Origin: Candidatus Anaerotignum merdipullorum
Lineage (GTDB): Bacteria > Bacillota > Clostridia > Lachnospirales > Anaerotignaceae
Reading direction: 5' to 3'
Length of the DNA stretch: 42,553 nucleotides
NCBI GenBank assembly: GCA_019115165.1
Contig: DXEB01000064.1
Coordinates: 1 to 42,553 of the forward strand
The notes beneath the pieces were generated by a model. The model was not told the origin of the DNA. It searched no databases and was given only the letters and a program-made list of their open reading frames with translations. This document shows, in pieces, positions 25,064-33,551 of the stretch; position 1 is the stretch's first letter; the number at the start of each line of letters is the position of its first letter. A program made the translations under genes and the position numbers.

Positions 25064-25978
25064 GTGGAAACGATTTTAGTCAAAGCGGTCGGTTTTCTTT
25101 GTATGATTTTATGCGGTTTTATATTAAAAAAGATTGGTGTATTTGCGGAAGACGATGCGAATACTGTTGCAAAGATCGTACTGAAAATCACGCTGCCGAT
25201 GTCCATTGTACATAACTTTGCATCCTTGACATTGACGACATCGCACTTGATTCCGATCGGATTAGGATTTGCAACCAGCTTTGTTGTCATAGGATTCGTT
25301 CTGGTGTGGAGCAGAAAACAAGAACCGGCAAAAAGAGCTTTTTTATTGATTAACTGTGCTGGATATAATCTAGGATTGTGTGTTTTGCCATATTTGCAGA
25401 GTTTTTTCGACGCGGAAGCGGTAACGATTATCTGTATGTTTGATGTGAGCAACGCGATTATGTGTTTTGGTGGAACATTTGCGATCGCGATGGCGGTAGT
25501 TGGTGGAAAAGCGTTCATGAATAAAAAAGAAATCGGGAAGATTCTGTTTTCTTCAGTACCATTTGTGACGTATTTGGTGATGATTCTGATGTCTGCGCTG
25601 CGCCTGCGTTTTCCAGAACCAGTATATTCCATCGCTGGTATGGTCGGAGAAGCCAATCCGTTTTTGGCGATGTTTTTGATTGGTTTGCTGTTTGAGCCCC
25701 AAATCCAAAAAAGCGAACTGCGGGATATGCTAGAGGTTATTGTCATCCGCCTATCTACTGGTGTTCTGTTTGCTTTGTTGATTTATTATTGTCTGCCTTT
25801 ACCGCTGATGTATCGGCAAGTGTTAGTATTGGTGGTGTTTGGACCAATTTTAAGTATTGCGCCGATTTATACAGAACGCTGCGGATATCGACGTTCGGTT
25901 GCTGCAGTACTGAATTCATTTATGTTGCCGTTTAGTTTGGTAGTTATTACAATACTAATGATTCTGATGGGCATTTAA
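25064..25978 (+). CDS. AEC family transporter
   Basis: The 304-residue, mostly hydrophobic protein has about ten membrane segments and the auxin-efflux-carrier (AEC) family layout. The N-terminal half has FILKKIGVFAEDDANTVAKIVLKITLPMSIVHNFAS, and a matching half follows after the central loop near residue 155. Members carry malate, other organic acids or small signals; the substrate here is unknown. It starts with GTG at 25064, well supported by GGAGGG. No partner gene is adjacent, and a gene-poor region follows. Confidence 0.9.
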   Translation: METILVKAVGFLCMILCGFILKKIGVFAEDDANTVAKIVLKITLPMSIVHNFASLTLTTSHLIPIGLGFATSFVVIGFVLVWSRKQEPAKRAFLLINCAGYNLGLCVLPYLQSFFDAEAVTIICMFDVSNAIMCFGGTFAIAMAVVGGKAFMNKKEIGKILFSSVPFVTYLVMILMSALRLRFPEPVYSIAGMVGEANPFLAMFLIGLLFEPQIQKSELRDMLEVIVIRLSTGVLFALLIYYCLPLPLMYRQVLVLVVFGPILSIAPIYTERCGYRRSVAAVLNSFMLPFSLVVITILMILMGI

Positions 25979-26941
25979 GCAGATGGAAAGAAATTCGACA
26001 GACCGGAAGATATTGAAAAAAAAAGCAAAGCGACAACGTATGCGATTATTTTTTGGGAAAGGATGCTCATTCTGTGAAACAGGAGAATCTACCAGCAAAA
26101 CTGGGACAGAAATGAAGCAGGAGATGATTTAAGCATAAAATGAGACTGTCTGGAGCAAGGGATTCAGAAAAGAGAAGAAAGTTTCTGAAAAGCTGGCGCA
26201 GATAGTCTTTTCTGTTTTGGAGGGATAGAAAGGCAGATTTTGTCGTTGTACGACAGAGGAAGGCGAGAGGGTTTTGCAAAAAAAGAAAAAGAAATACCGG
26301 GCAAAAGCAGGTTTTGGAGAAGGGTACGCGTCAATACCTGGATATGAAGGCGATGGGATTGCAAGAAGGGCAGTGCATATCCAATAAGCAAAAAGAATGG
26401 AGTGTATCAGCGAAGAAAAGAGGAATAGAAATAAAACGAATACGTTGGAATCAGACAATCGGAGGTAAGCAAAAAAAAGAAGGTGACAGAGGGTTCGTTC
26501 GAGCATGTGAGACACTTTTGCTACGAGGTTGTAGTGGTAGCAAAAGCAGAAAAAGGAGGCTCTCTTTTTATAAATCGTGGGGAAGCTATTGCAGTTCCAG
26601 TTTTCTTTGGTTACAATGAAAAAAAAGGCACCATTGACTGTGTGATGGATGGACAAGAAAAAGCAGCTGATAGATGCTGTTTTCGCATAAAACGGGAGTG
26701 TCTATTTGGAGCAATTGGGGGACATCGGTGGTATGGCAGTTCAACGGTGCTGGAGGAGATAGAGACAACACGATGTTTCATTTTTTGGCAGAATCGGAAT
26801 GTCTGCTGCTTTTTGCAATGTTTGTCAACCATTTTTTCTATTCGTTGGAAGAATCCGGTCACGGGGAGGGTTGATTATACAAGAAAAGAGGAAAAAAGCG
26901 GCGGTGCACGATTCCAGAATGAGATGGAAAGGAAGTTTGCG
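25979..26941. other. Purine-rich gene-poor stretch
   Basis: About 960 bases with many short open frames on both strands but no convincing gene. The plus strand is strongly rich in A and G from 25979 to about 26480, so long frames appear on the minus strand full of Phe, Ser, Leu and Pro; these look like artefacts. A basic 49-codon frame at 25983-26132 has no ribosome site. It may be decayed DNA or a long untranslated leader. Confidence 0.5.
26589..26617 (+). promoter_or_regulatory. Possible promoter for the exported orphan protein
   Basis: TTGCAG at 26589-26594 and TACAAT at 26612-26617 are separated by 17 bases. This would give a leader of about 320 bases before the gene at 26942, in which no known riboswitch was recognised. 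Confidence 0.35.
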
Positions 26942-27826
26942 ATGATGAAAAAGCGAATGACACTCTTTTTTGTATTGCTCTGGTGTGTTAGTTTGTGCAC
27001 GCCAGCTTTTGCATTAGATACGGCTATGGAAGAAGAACCAGTACCTGTATTTTTGCGTTTACAGGATGGTCAAGGGAAGGAATATGTATTTGATCCACAG
27101 CCTCATGCGCTGTGGTTGGGGCATTATGACAGGACGGAGGGGGTTCTTACTTTGGAGGACATCGCCTCTTGTATGCCTTCTTCTGTAGAGACAGAAATCA
27201 CCGTGAGCAATCAGAGTGACGCGGAAGGCTGCTATTTGATCGTACATTCGGCAGTGTATTCGCCTCTGACAAAGGCTGCTGCAGGATGGTATGTAAAGGA
27301 TGCGCGCAGTGATAACTTGACCGTTGTGGACGGTGATACAGTTTATATGGGTGGTCCGCGCTGGAGCGAAGATTACCTGTGTGCCGGTGGGATATGGAGA
27401 TCCGCCATGGAAGACGCTCAAGGGGATGTGTTGCGCATTGATGCGGGTGAAAGTATTACGTTCCGCCTGCCGGACGATGCGGAAGCGGAGGATTTCTGCC
27501 GTCTGTATGTGGATGTTTTCACACCTTTGGCATCCGGGGAGGAACAGATGTCTCGGCTCTGTTATGATTTGCTGCTGAACCAGCGCGGGGCTGACGCGGA
27601 AGCAGCTACAGATATTTCTGCCCGGACGTTTGGAAACTGGACAGAGATGCCGGTCAATGCCTGCTGTCCGTACCACAGCTTTGGTGGTAGAGCGGAGCAG
27701 TGCCGGTGGTATCGGCAATACGGCAGCGTTCGGTCGGGACATCACTGGGACCACTGCACAGAGGCGATGGACGAACAGCGATATGGACACCACAAGGCAT
27801 ATGGATACAGTATGTGGTGTTTATGA
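26942..27826 (+). CDS. Exported orphan protein, C-terminus possibly frameshifted
   Basis: The start at 26942 (MMKKRMTLFF), with GGAAAGGAAG upstream, gives 294 residues; the open frame extends further upstream but that part does not look coding. Residues 1-27 are a signal peptide ending TPAFA. The mature part is acidic, with alternating strand-like segments (TEITVSNQSDAEGCYLIVHS, GESITFRLPDD), suggesting a beta-rich exported domain. I do not recognise a family. The last 60 residues turn abruptly rich in Cys, His, Trp and Tyr. The +1 frame from 27630 to 27854 stays open with a Gly/Thr/Asn-rich stretch, so a frameshift near 27630 is possible. GC from about 27060 is clearly higher than in neighbours, hinting at transfer. 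Confidence 0.6.
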   Translation: MMKKRMTLFFVLLWCVSLCTPAFALDTAMEEEPVPVFLRLQDGQGKEYVFDPQPHALWLGHYDRTEGVLTLEDIASCMPSSVETEITVSNQSDAEGCYLIVHSAVYSPLTKAAAGWYVKDARSDNLTVVDGDTVYMGGPRWSEDYLCAGGIWRSAMEDAQGDVLRIDAGESITFRLPDDAEAEDFCRLYVDVFTPLASGEEQMSRLCYDLLLNQRGADAEAATDISARTFGNWTEMPVNACCPYHSFGGRAEQCRWYRQYGSVRSGHHWDHCTEAMDEQRYGHHKAYGYSMWCL

Positions 27827-27963
27827 TGTATTGCCTGTTGAAGACAGAGGATAGATCGCTATAGGAAGAGAAAACTGGGATAACTGCCTATCCGTTGTGG
27901 ATGGAATCTGTGCCTATGGACAAAAGAAAAAATACGATATTGTTATATGGCGTAGCCTCAAAT

Positions 27964-28004
27964 AAGCCGTTCTGCTTTTTTGTAAAAGCGGGGCGGCTTG
28001 TTTT
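27964..28004 (+). terminator. Terminator-like hairpin
   Basis: AAGCCG at 27964-27969 pairs with CGGCTT at 27994-27999, and an inner GCTTTT pairs with AAAAGC; GTTTTG follows. Confidence 0.65.
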
Positions 28005-28045
28005 GCAAGCAGAAGAGAGGGGGAGATGGGAAAGGAGCAGGATGC

Positions 28046-28282
28046 ATGGCCATCCTTGATTGCCAACGAACCGCTTCATACAGTTTGGTTTTTCTGCAGG
28101 TTTTGGTTTCTAAGAGATTCAAAGGGCGTACAGAAATACTGCAGAAGGCTGTCAAATCGGACGATCAAGAGAGGAAATGTTTCGGTGATATTGGCATGGA
28201 TGACAAAATATCTCCAGGATACTTGAAAAAAGAACAAAATCAGGATATTGTATATGAAGGAATCATGAAAAAAGCACTGTAG
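28046..28282 (+). CDS. Small hypothetical protein
   Basis: A 78-residue frame (MAILDCQRTASYSLVF...EGIMKKAL) starts 8 bases after AAAGGAG at 28031-28037. It is rich in Lys and Asp, has no membrane segment or known motif, and could be chance. Its position, just after a terminator and before the polysaccharide cluster, gives no clue. The region from 28283 to 28421 holds only AT-rich DNA, where the cluster's promoter should be; TATAAT occurs at 28348 without a clear -35. Confidence 0.3.
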   Translation: MAILDCQRTASYSLVFLQVLVSKRFKGRTEILQKAVKSDDQERKCFGDIGMDDKISPGYLKKEQNQDIVYEGIMKKAL

Positions 28283-28421
28283 AATCTGGAGATAGAATCA
28301 ATGATTTTATGCTTTGAAGAGGCATCCGTTGTGACAAAATATCCCAATATAATATACAAAATATTTTTTTTGTTATAAAATGTTTTTGGTAAATTACGAT
28401 AGAAGGAAAAGAGGATGAACT

Positions 28422-29117
28422 GTGAATGAGGTTTTGCGCCAAGAGAAAAAATTTTTAATTTCTTTGGATACATATTATCAACTGAGTCATCGGGTTGGGC
28501 AAGTGATTGCAGAAGATTCGCATAATCATGGAGATGGATATGCCATTCGTTCTTTATATTTTGACAGTTTGGATGATCGGGACTATCACGAGAAAATGAA
28601 TGGGCTAGAATTAAGGAGAAAAATTCGTTTGCGAAATTATGGTGCGGATTCCTCGTTTGCCATGTTGGAGATGAAGCAAAAACAAGGAATGATGCAGAAA
28701 AAACGATCGCTTCGTATGAGCAAAGAAGATGCGCAGGCATTGATTCAACGGGATTACAGCGTGTTGCTGCATTATGAAGAGCCGTTTGCAGCAGAGTGTT
28801 ATTGGATGATGCATCAGTACTGTTATTTGCCAAAAGCGGTAATTGAATATAAGAGAAGGGCGTTTATTGTAAAGGAAAATTCTACCAGAATAACATTTGA
28901 CCATCATATTGTGGGAACAGAAAGTAATTTTGATATTTTTTCCGGAGGGCTTTTGCAAAATCCGTTGCTGAATGTGCATTTGGTTGTGATGGAAGTGAAG
29001 TTCAATGGGTTTTTACTGGGATATGTAAAAGATATTCTACGAAATGCAGGTACTGGAGAACTGGCAGTTAGTAAGTACTGTCTAGGGCGGGCAGTGAGTA
29101 TGCATTATCGTTTTTAA
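28422..29117 (+). CDS. VTC-domain polyphosphate polymerase-like protein
   Basis: The 231-residue protein is a single VTC domain, the tunnel-fold unit that makes polyphosphate from ATP in yeast Vtc4. Conserved charged strands are visible: RQEKKFLIS, IRSLYFDS, RRKIRLRNYG, EMKQKQG, AVIEYKRRAF and VVMEVKFNG, with a final SKYCLGR. These basic and acidic residues line the triphosphate tunnel. It has no membrane segment, so it should work in the cytoplasm, probably docked to the next gene's membrane protein. The start is GTG 28422, with AGAGG upstream. It is the first gene of the ten-gene cluster, followed after 22 bases by DUF4956. Whether it makes polyphosphate or another phosphate transfer is untested. 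Confidence 0.88.
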   Translation: MNEVLRQEKKFLISLDTYYQLSHRVGQVIAEDSHNHGDGYAIRSLYFDSLDDRDYHEKMNGLELRRKIRLRNYGADSSFAMLEMKQKQGMMQKKRSLRMSKEDAQALIQRDYSVLLHYEEPFAAECYWMMHQYCYLPKAVIEYKRRAFIVKENSTRITFDHHIVGTESNFDIFSGGLLQNPLLNVHLVVMEVKFNGFLLGYVKDILRNAGTGELAVSKYCLGRAVSMHYRF

Positions 29118-29139
29118 GAATGAGATAGGAGTTTTGACA

Positions 29140-29817
29140 ATGAGGGAGTATTTATATCAAATATTGGACGGAAGCGGCACTCTAACGACAGAAGATGTGA
29201 TCATTCGTATTTTAGCTGCGACGGTTTTTGGCGTGATGGTATACATATCCTACTGGTATACCCATGCAGGAACAACATATAGTAAGAAATTTAATATTTC
29301 ACTTTTAACATTGACGATTTTGACTGGAGTGGTAATGACAGTCATTGGTAATAATGTTGCACTTTCTTTGGGTATGGTAGGTGCGCTTTCCATCGTTCGG
29401 TTCCGAACGGCAGTAAAAGATACCCGAGATACGGCGTATATTTTTTGGGCAATTGTGATTGGCATTTGCTGCGGTGTTGGAGATTACCGGGTTGCAGGAA
29501 TTGGTTCTGGTATTGTATTTTTAGTGTTGTTGTTGTTTGGGCGTGTAAGCAATGAGAATAGAATGCTGTTGATCATTCGGGCGGCAAAAGAAAAAGAATT
29601 GAATTTAGAAAGCGTGGTTTCACAATATTATCAGCAGAAAGCAGTTTTGAAGGTGAAAAATACAACAGCGACTCATATTGAATTGATTTATGAACTGACA
29701 AGAAAAGTATATATGGAAGGATATAAGAACGAAAAAGATATCACGGAACATCTGTATCATTTAGGAAACGTAGAATATGTGAATGTGGTGGCACAGAGTG
29801 ATGAAATCAGTGGGTGA
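29140..29817 (+). CDS. DUF4956 membrane protein
   Basis: A start at 29140 (MREYLYQIL) with ATAGGAG 8 bases upstream gives 225 residues. Membrane segments lie near 22-42, 52-72, 77-95 (GNNVALSLGMVGALSIVRFR, the family core) and 103-135. A cytoplasmic tail of about 90 residues (IIRAAKEKELNLESVV...) resembles an alpha/beta regulatory domain. DUF4956 genes often sit next to VTC-domain and CotH genes in Firmicutes and other bacteria, but no function is established. The stop overlaps the next start by four bases, so translation is likely coupled to CotH. It may be the membrane partner or channel for the VTC product. Confidence 0.88.
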   Translation: MREYLYQILDGSGTLTTEDVIIRILAATVFGVMVYISYWYTHAGTTYSKKFNISLLTLTILTGVVMTVIGNNVALSLGMVGALSIVRFRTAVKDTRDTAYIFWAIVIGICCGVGDYRVAGIGSGIVFLVLLLFGRVSNENRMLLIIRAAKEKELNLESVVSQYYQQKAVLKVKNTTATHIELIYELTRKVYMEGYKNEKDITEHLYHLGNVEYVNVVAQSDEISG

Positions 29818-31358
29818 GCAATGTGAGGACGGGAAAACGATTATATATCGGATTGACAGCTTGTGTTGTGGCGGTTGCATTTGTGTTTCACTATGTGGAC
29901 GGCGGTGAAGATACGGCAAGGTATCATCAGCATCTGGAGCAGCCGGGAGAGGAAGAACTGGGGGAAAAACCGCAATCGGATGGATTAGTAACTCACTTGC
30001 CGATTGTAGAAATTGATACGACAAAAGATGGCGTCTATCAAATGATTCCAGGAAAAGCAATTTTAGATGAACAGATGAATACTGTAATTGGAGAAGAAAC
30101 CGGAGAACATGGAGAAACGGAGATTACCGCACGGCTGAAAACGATAGAAAAAGTGGGACAGTGGCATGATTCACAAGCAAATGCAGATAAGGAAAGTGAT
30201 ATTTTGATACATATCCGCGGGAATTCGTCTAGGGCGTTTGATAAGTCCAATTATCGCATTAAACTGACAGAAGATGGAAATCCCTTGGTGAGTAAAAAAC
30301 TGTCCTTACTTGGTATGGAGGCATCCAGTGACTGGGTATTACACGGACCATTTTTGGATAAAACGCTGATGCGCAATTATATGTGGATGAATCTTTCTGC
30401 AGAAATTATGGGATATGCACCGAATGTCCGGTTCTGTGAATTGATTTTAGATGGAAACTATATGGGTGTGTATGTCATGATGGAAAGCATTGAAGTTTCA
30501 GAAGGACGCGTCAATTTGACGCGATATGAAGCGGGCGACCCAGTGATGAGCTATATGGTGCATATTGAACCAAAAGCAGAGCTACTGAAATCTGTGGAAA
30601 CCTTTTCGTTTTACGCAAAGAAGCTGGAACCGGAAAGGCAGATTGAGATTGCCTATCCTGGGGTGTCATATCAAACGGAAGCGGTCAAGGAATATATTCA
30701 GGCAGATTTCAGCGAAATTGAACAAGCCATTTATTCTAATGAGGCAGGCAGTGATCCGGATTTTTATATAGAATATTTAGATGAATCTTCTTTCGTGGAT
30801 TATTATATTCTTCAGGAATTTGTTGGGAACAACGATATTTTCCAGGCGTCTACTTATTTTTATAAGGACGTAAGAGGAAAGCTGCACATTGGACCGGTTT
30901 GGGATTATAACAATGTATTGGATAACTATACCACTGTGATGCCAGCAGATGAGTTTTTGGTTTCGCAAAGTGGATTTTACAGCCAATTGATGAAAAGCGA
31001 GCGTTTTGTCGATCGTGTGATAGCCAGATATCAACAGCTGCGAAAAGGAGTATTGTCTGAGGAACAATTACGTGCGTATATTTGGGACACAGAAGGATGG
31101 CTGGGCACTGCGGTTGAGCGCAATTATACGGTTTGGGGCTATACATGGGACTGGAGTCAGATTCCAATGTATGAAAGAAGAAGACCAGATGCAGGAAGTG
31201 ATGAGACGTTTGCAGATGTCAATCCGGCTAGTTATCAGGAAGCCATAGAAGATATGATCAGTTATATGGTAAGAAGAGGAGATTGGTTGGATGCGCATAT
31301 TGACAGTTTGAGGCAGTACTGTCAGACATCTAAAAATGCGGATACGGTATTGTACTAG
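29814..31358 (+). CDS. CotH-family kinase-like membrane-anchored protein
   Basis: The 514-residue protein starts at GTG 29814 (MSNVRTGKRLYIGL), overlapping the DUF4956 stop; GTG 29823 is an alternative. A single membrane anchor at about 9-27 leaves the rest outside the cell. The CotH domain is at about 130-480, with IRGNSSRAFDKSNYRIKL, LHGPFLDKTLMRNYM, LDGNYMGVYVMMESIEVSEGRVNL and the downstream IGPVWDYNNV holding the likely metal-binding Asp. Spore-coat CotH is an atypical protein kinase; extracellular relatives in polysaccharide clusters are uncharacterised. With VTC and DUF4956 next to it, a phosphate-based modification of surface polymer or protein is a reasonable guess, but an ATP source outside the cell is a difficulty. 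Confidence 0.87.
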   Translation: MSNVRTGKRLYIGLTACVVAVAFVFHYVDGGEDTARYHQHLEQPGEEELGEKPQSDGLVTHLPIVEIDTTKDGVYQMIPGKAILDEQMNTVIGEETGEHGETEITARLKTIEKVGQWHDSQANADKESDILIHIRGNSSRAFDKSNYRIKLTEDGNPLVSKKLSLLGMEASSDWVLHGPFLDKTLMRNYMWMNLSAEIMGYAPNVRFCELILDGNYMGVYVMMESIEVSEGRVNLTRYEAGDPVMSYMVHIEPKAELLKSVETFSFYAKKLEPERQIEIAYPGVSYQTEAVKEYIQADFSEIEQAIYSNEAGSDPDFYIEYLDESSFVDYYILQEFVGNNDIFQASTYFYKDVRGKLHIGPVWDYNNVLDNYTTVMPADEFLVSQSGFYSQLMKSERFVDRVIARYQQLRKGVLSEEQLRAYIWDTEGWLGTAVERNYTVWGYTWDWSQIPMYERRRPDAGSDETFADVNPASYQEAIEDMISYMVRRGDWLDAHIDSLRQYCQTSKNADTVLY

Positions 31359-31391
31359 TATGCAAAAGAAACAGAACGAGAGAAGGATTGG

Positions 31392-33548
31392 ATGAAAAGG
31401 TTTTTAATTGTTGTATTGGCTATTGGAATATTGGCTTTAGCGGCGTTCTATGTGATATTTTGTTTTGGATTTTATATTGACTTTCATCCAGAAGCGCCAA
31501 TTCGCACACAATTTACGACGGAATCCGGCGAAATTGTCAAGCGAGGCGATTTGGAAAGATTCCAAGTAAAAGGGGTGGAAGTGTCTGCCAGTATGCCGGG
31601 GCATGCGGCTTCTGAGTTTGAGGCAAAGCAAGAGGATTACTTAAGATGGTTTACAGAGATACAGGAATTGGGCGCAAACACGATTAAAGTTGCGGGGATT
31701 ATGGATGACACCTTCTATGAGGCGTTTTATACGTTCAATGAAGGACGGGAACAACCGTTGTATTTGCTGCAGGGCATTCTGATTCAGGATGCTGTGAATT
31801 ATGGAGCAGGGGATGCTTATGCAGCGAAGTATTTAGGAGCATTGTTGGAAGATGGAAAGCGTATGGTAGATGTAATTCATGGGAACCGACTGATTATGGG
31901 AAATGTGCCAGGAAGAGGCAGTGGTTGGTATACAAAAGATATTTCGCAATGGGTGCTTGGTTTTTTGGTGGGAGCGCAATGGAATGGAGATACGGTGGTT
32001 TATACAGACCATCAAAGCATTCATGACGGTACTTACATCGGAACGTATTTTGTGACAACAGAAGGTGCCAGCCCTTTTGAAGCGATGTTGGCGCAGGTGA
32101 TGGATGAAATTACTGCATATGAAAGCGGAAAGTATAAAGAACAGCATCTGATTGGTTTTGCCAATGAACCGGCAACAGACCCTCTGGAATATCGGGATGA
32201 TTATGGAGAATTGCTGGAAAAGTATGAAGGGGCTGGAAAAAGAGGAGTTACCTATGCAAGGCAGTTGGATAAAATCTGCCAGATAGATGCGGAACAGATA
32301 CAGACAACCGAGAAGGTGGAGGCTGGGTATTTTGCCGCTTACAGCCTGTACGATTTTTGTGATGATTTTTCCCAATATCTTTCGGAAGCACAGCAGGAAA
32401 AGTCTGCTGGGATTTTAGAAAGCCTTCGAACAGACAGCAGCTATGACGGATATTTGGATTTTTTAGGAAAATATCATACAATGCCGATTCTCTGTATTGA
32501 TTATGGATTTTCTACCGCCAGAGGTGTGGTATCAGAAGAAGGATTTCCTTTGTCGGAAAAAGAACAGGGAGAACGGATTGTGTCGATTTATCAAGATCTT
32601 TGTGATGCCGGATGGAGTGGAGCCATCATCAATGGTTGGCAGGATCGTTGGGAGCTGCGCAGTTGGAATACCGTATATGCACAGGATTTTACAAACAATG
32701 ATATGTGGCATGATGTGCAGACAGAAGCACAAAGTTACGGTTTGATGGAATTTAATGCACAGCAACGTGTAATAGATGGAAAAACAGATGATTGGGAGGA
32801 AGAAGATATTGTGGATACCAATCAGGGCTTAACGGTTTCGGTATATGCGGATGCGGAAGGACTTGCGCTTTTGATCGAGGGACAGAAGGTATCCGAAGAA
32901 CGCGCGTTATATCTTCCTATCGATACGACTCCCAAAAGCGGCAGCAAAACAGCCACGGCGTTTGGATTGCATTTTTCGCATCCGGCAGATTTCTTGATTT
33001 GCATAGATGGCAGAGAAAACAGTCGGATTCTGGTGCAGGAGAGGTATGAGTCTGTTCGGGCAAACTTTTGGTATGAAATCAGCGGAGAAAATCCGTATTT
33101 GTCTTTTCCGGACGCAGATTCGGAGATATTTATACCAATCTATATGGCGATGAAAAATACAACGATGGTGGATTATGTAGACCATGACAATATAGAGCAG
33201 AAATATCTTCCTGTATATGAGACGGGAAAATTACGGCATGGAAATCATGACCCGAGTGCGGAGCAATATGATTCCCTAGCGGATTTCTGCTATGGAGACC
33301 ACTGTGTGGAAATGCGGATTCCATGGGCATTGCTCAATGTGGCAAATCCAGAAGTGCCACTGATTCATGACGACTATTATGAAAATTATGGTGTGGCATT
33401 TCTGCAGAATCGTACATTCAGAATTGGTGTATCAGAGGCTATGCCGGGGGAGATTCCGATGGAACCCTTTGTCTTGAAGCAGAAAGAACTGTCTTATCAA
33501 GAGCGTCGGAAACAATCTTTTGAGATGGTACAAGAAGCTTGGAGGTAA
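31392..33548 (+). CDS. Membrane-anchored TIM-barrel glycosidase-like protein
   Basis: The 718-residue protein has one N-terminal membrane anchor (about 4-28). A TIM-barrel region follows at about 58-445 (VEVSASMPGH, ELGANTIKVAG, WVLGFLVGAQW, HLIGFANEP, MPILCIDYGFSTARG, GAIINGWQDRWE). A C-terminal beta-rich domain occupies about 455-718 and resembles DOMON/CBM9-like sugar-binding modules. NEP at 258-260 resembles the acid/base motif of clan GH-A enzymes, so Glu259 may be catalytic. The expected nucleophile Glu appears as Asp370 in IDYG. It could cut or remodel the polymer made by the cluster's glycosyltransferase, or bind it if inactive. It is 33 bases after CotH and ends 3 bases before the HEAT-repeat gene. 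Confidence 0.8.
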   Translation: MKRFLIVVLAIGILALAAFYVIFCFGFYIDFHPEAPIRTQFTTESGEIVKRGDLERFQVKGVEVSASMPGHAASEFEAKQEDYLRWFTEIQELGANTIKVAGIMDDTFYEAFYTFNEGREQPLYLLQGILIQDAVNYGAGDAYAAKYLGALLEDGKRMVDVIHGNRLIMGNVPGRGSGWYTKDISQWVLGFLVGAQWNGDTVVYTDHQSIHDGTYIGTYFVTTEGASPFEAMLAQVMDEITAYESGKYKEQHLIGFANEPATDPLEYRDDYGELLEKYEGAGKRGVTYARQLDKICQIDAEQIQTTEKVEAGYFAAYSLYDFCDDFSQYLSEAQQEKSAGILESLRTDSSYDGYLDFLGKYHTMPILCIDYGFSTARGVVSEEGFPLSEKEQGERIVSIYQDLCDAGWSGAIINGWQDRWELRSWNTVYAQDFTNNDMWHDVQTEAQSYGLMEFNAQQRVIDGKTDDWEEEDIVDTNQGLTVSVYADAEGLALLIEGQKVSEERALYLPIDTTPKSGSKTATAFGLHFSHPADFLICIDGRENSRILVQERYESVRANFWYEISGENPYLSFPDADSEIFIPIYMAMKNTTMVDYVDHDNIEQKYLPVYETGKLRHGNHDPSAEQYDSLADFCYGDHCVEMRIPWALLNVANPEVPLIHDDYYENYGVAFLQNRTFRIGVSEAMPGEIPMEPFVLKQKELSYQERRKQSFEMVQEAWR

Positions 33549-33551
33549 GAG

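Noticed and set aside
25983-26132. A basic 49-codon frame after the AEC transporter
   Set aside because: No ribosome site and low-complexity Lys/Arg content typical of purine-rich DNA.
26129-26656. A 175-codon minus-strand frame with many Phe, Ser and Leu
   Set aside because: Caused by the purine-rich plus strand; no ribosome site and no recognisable domain.
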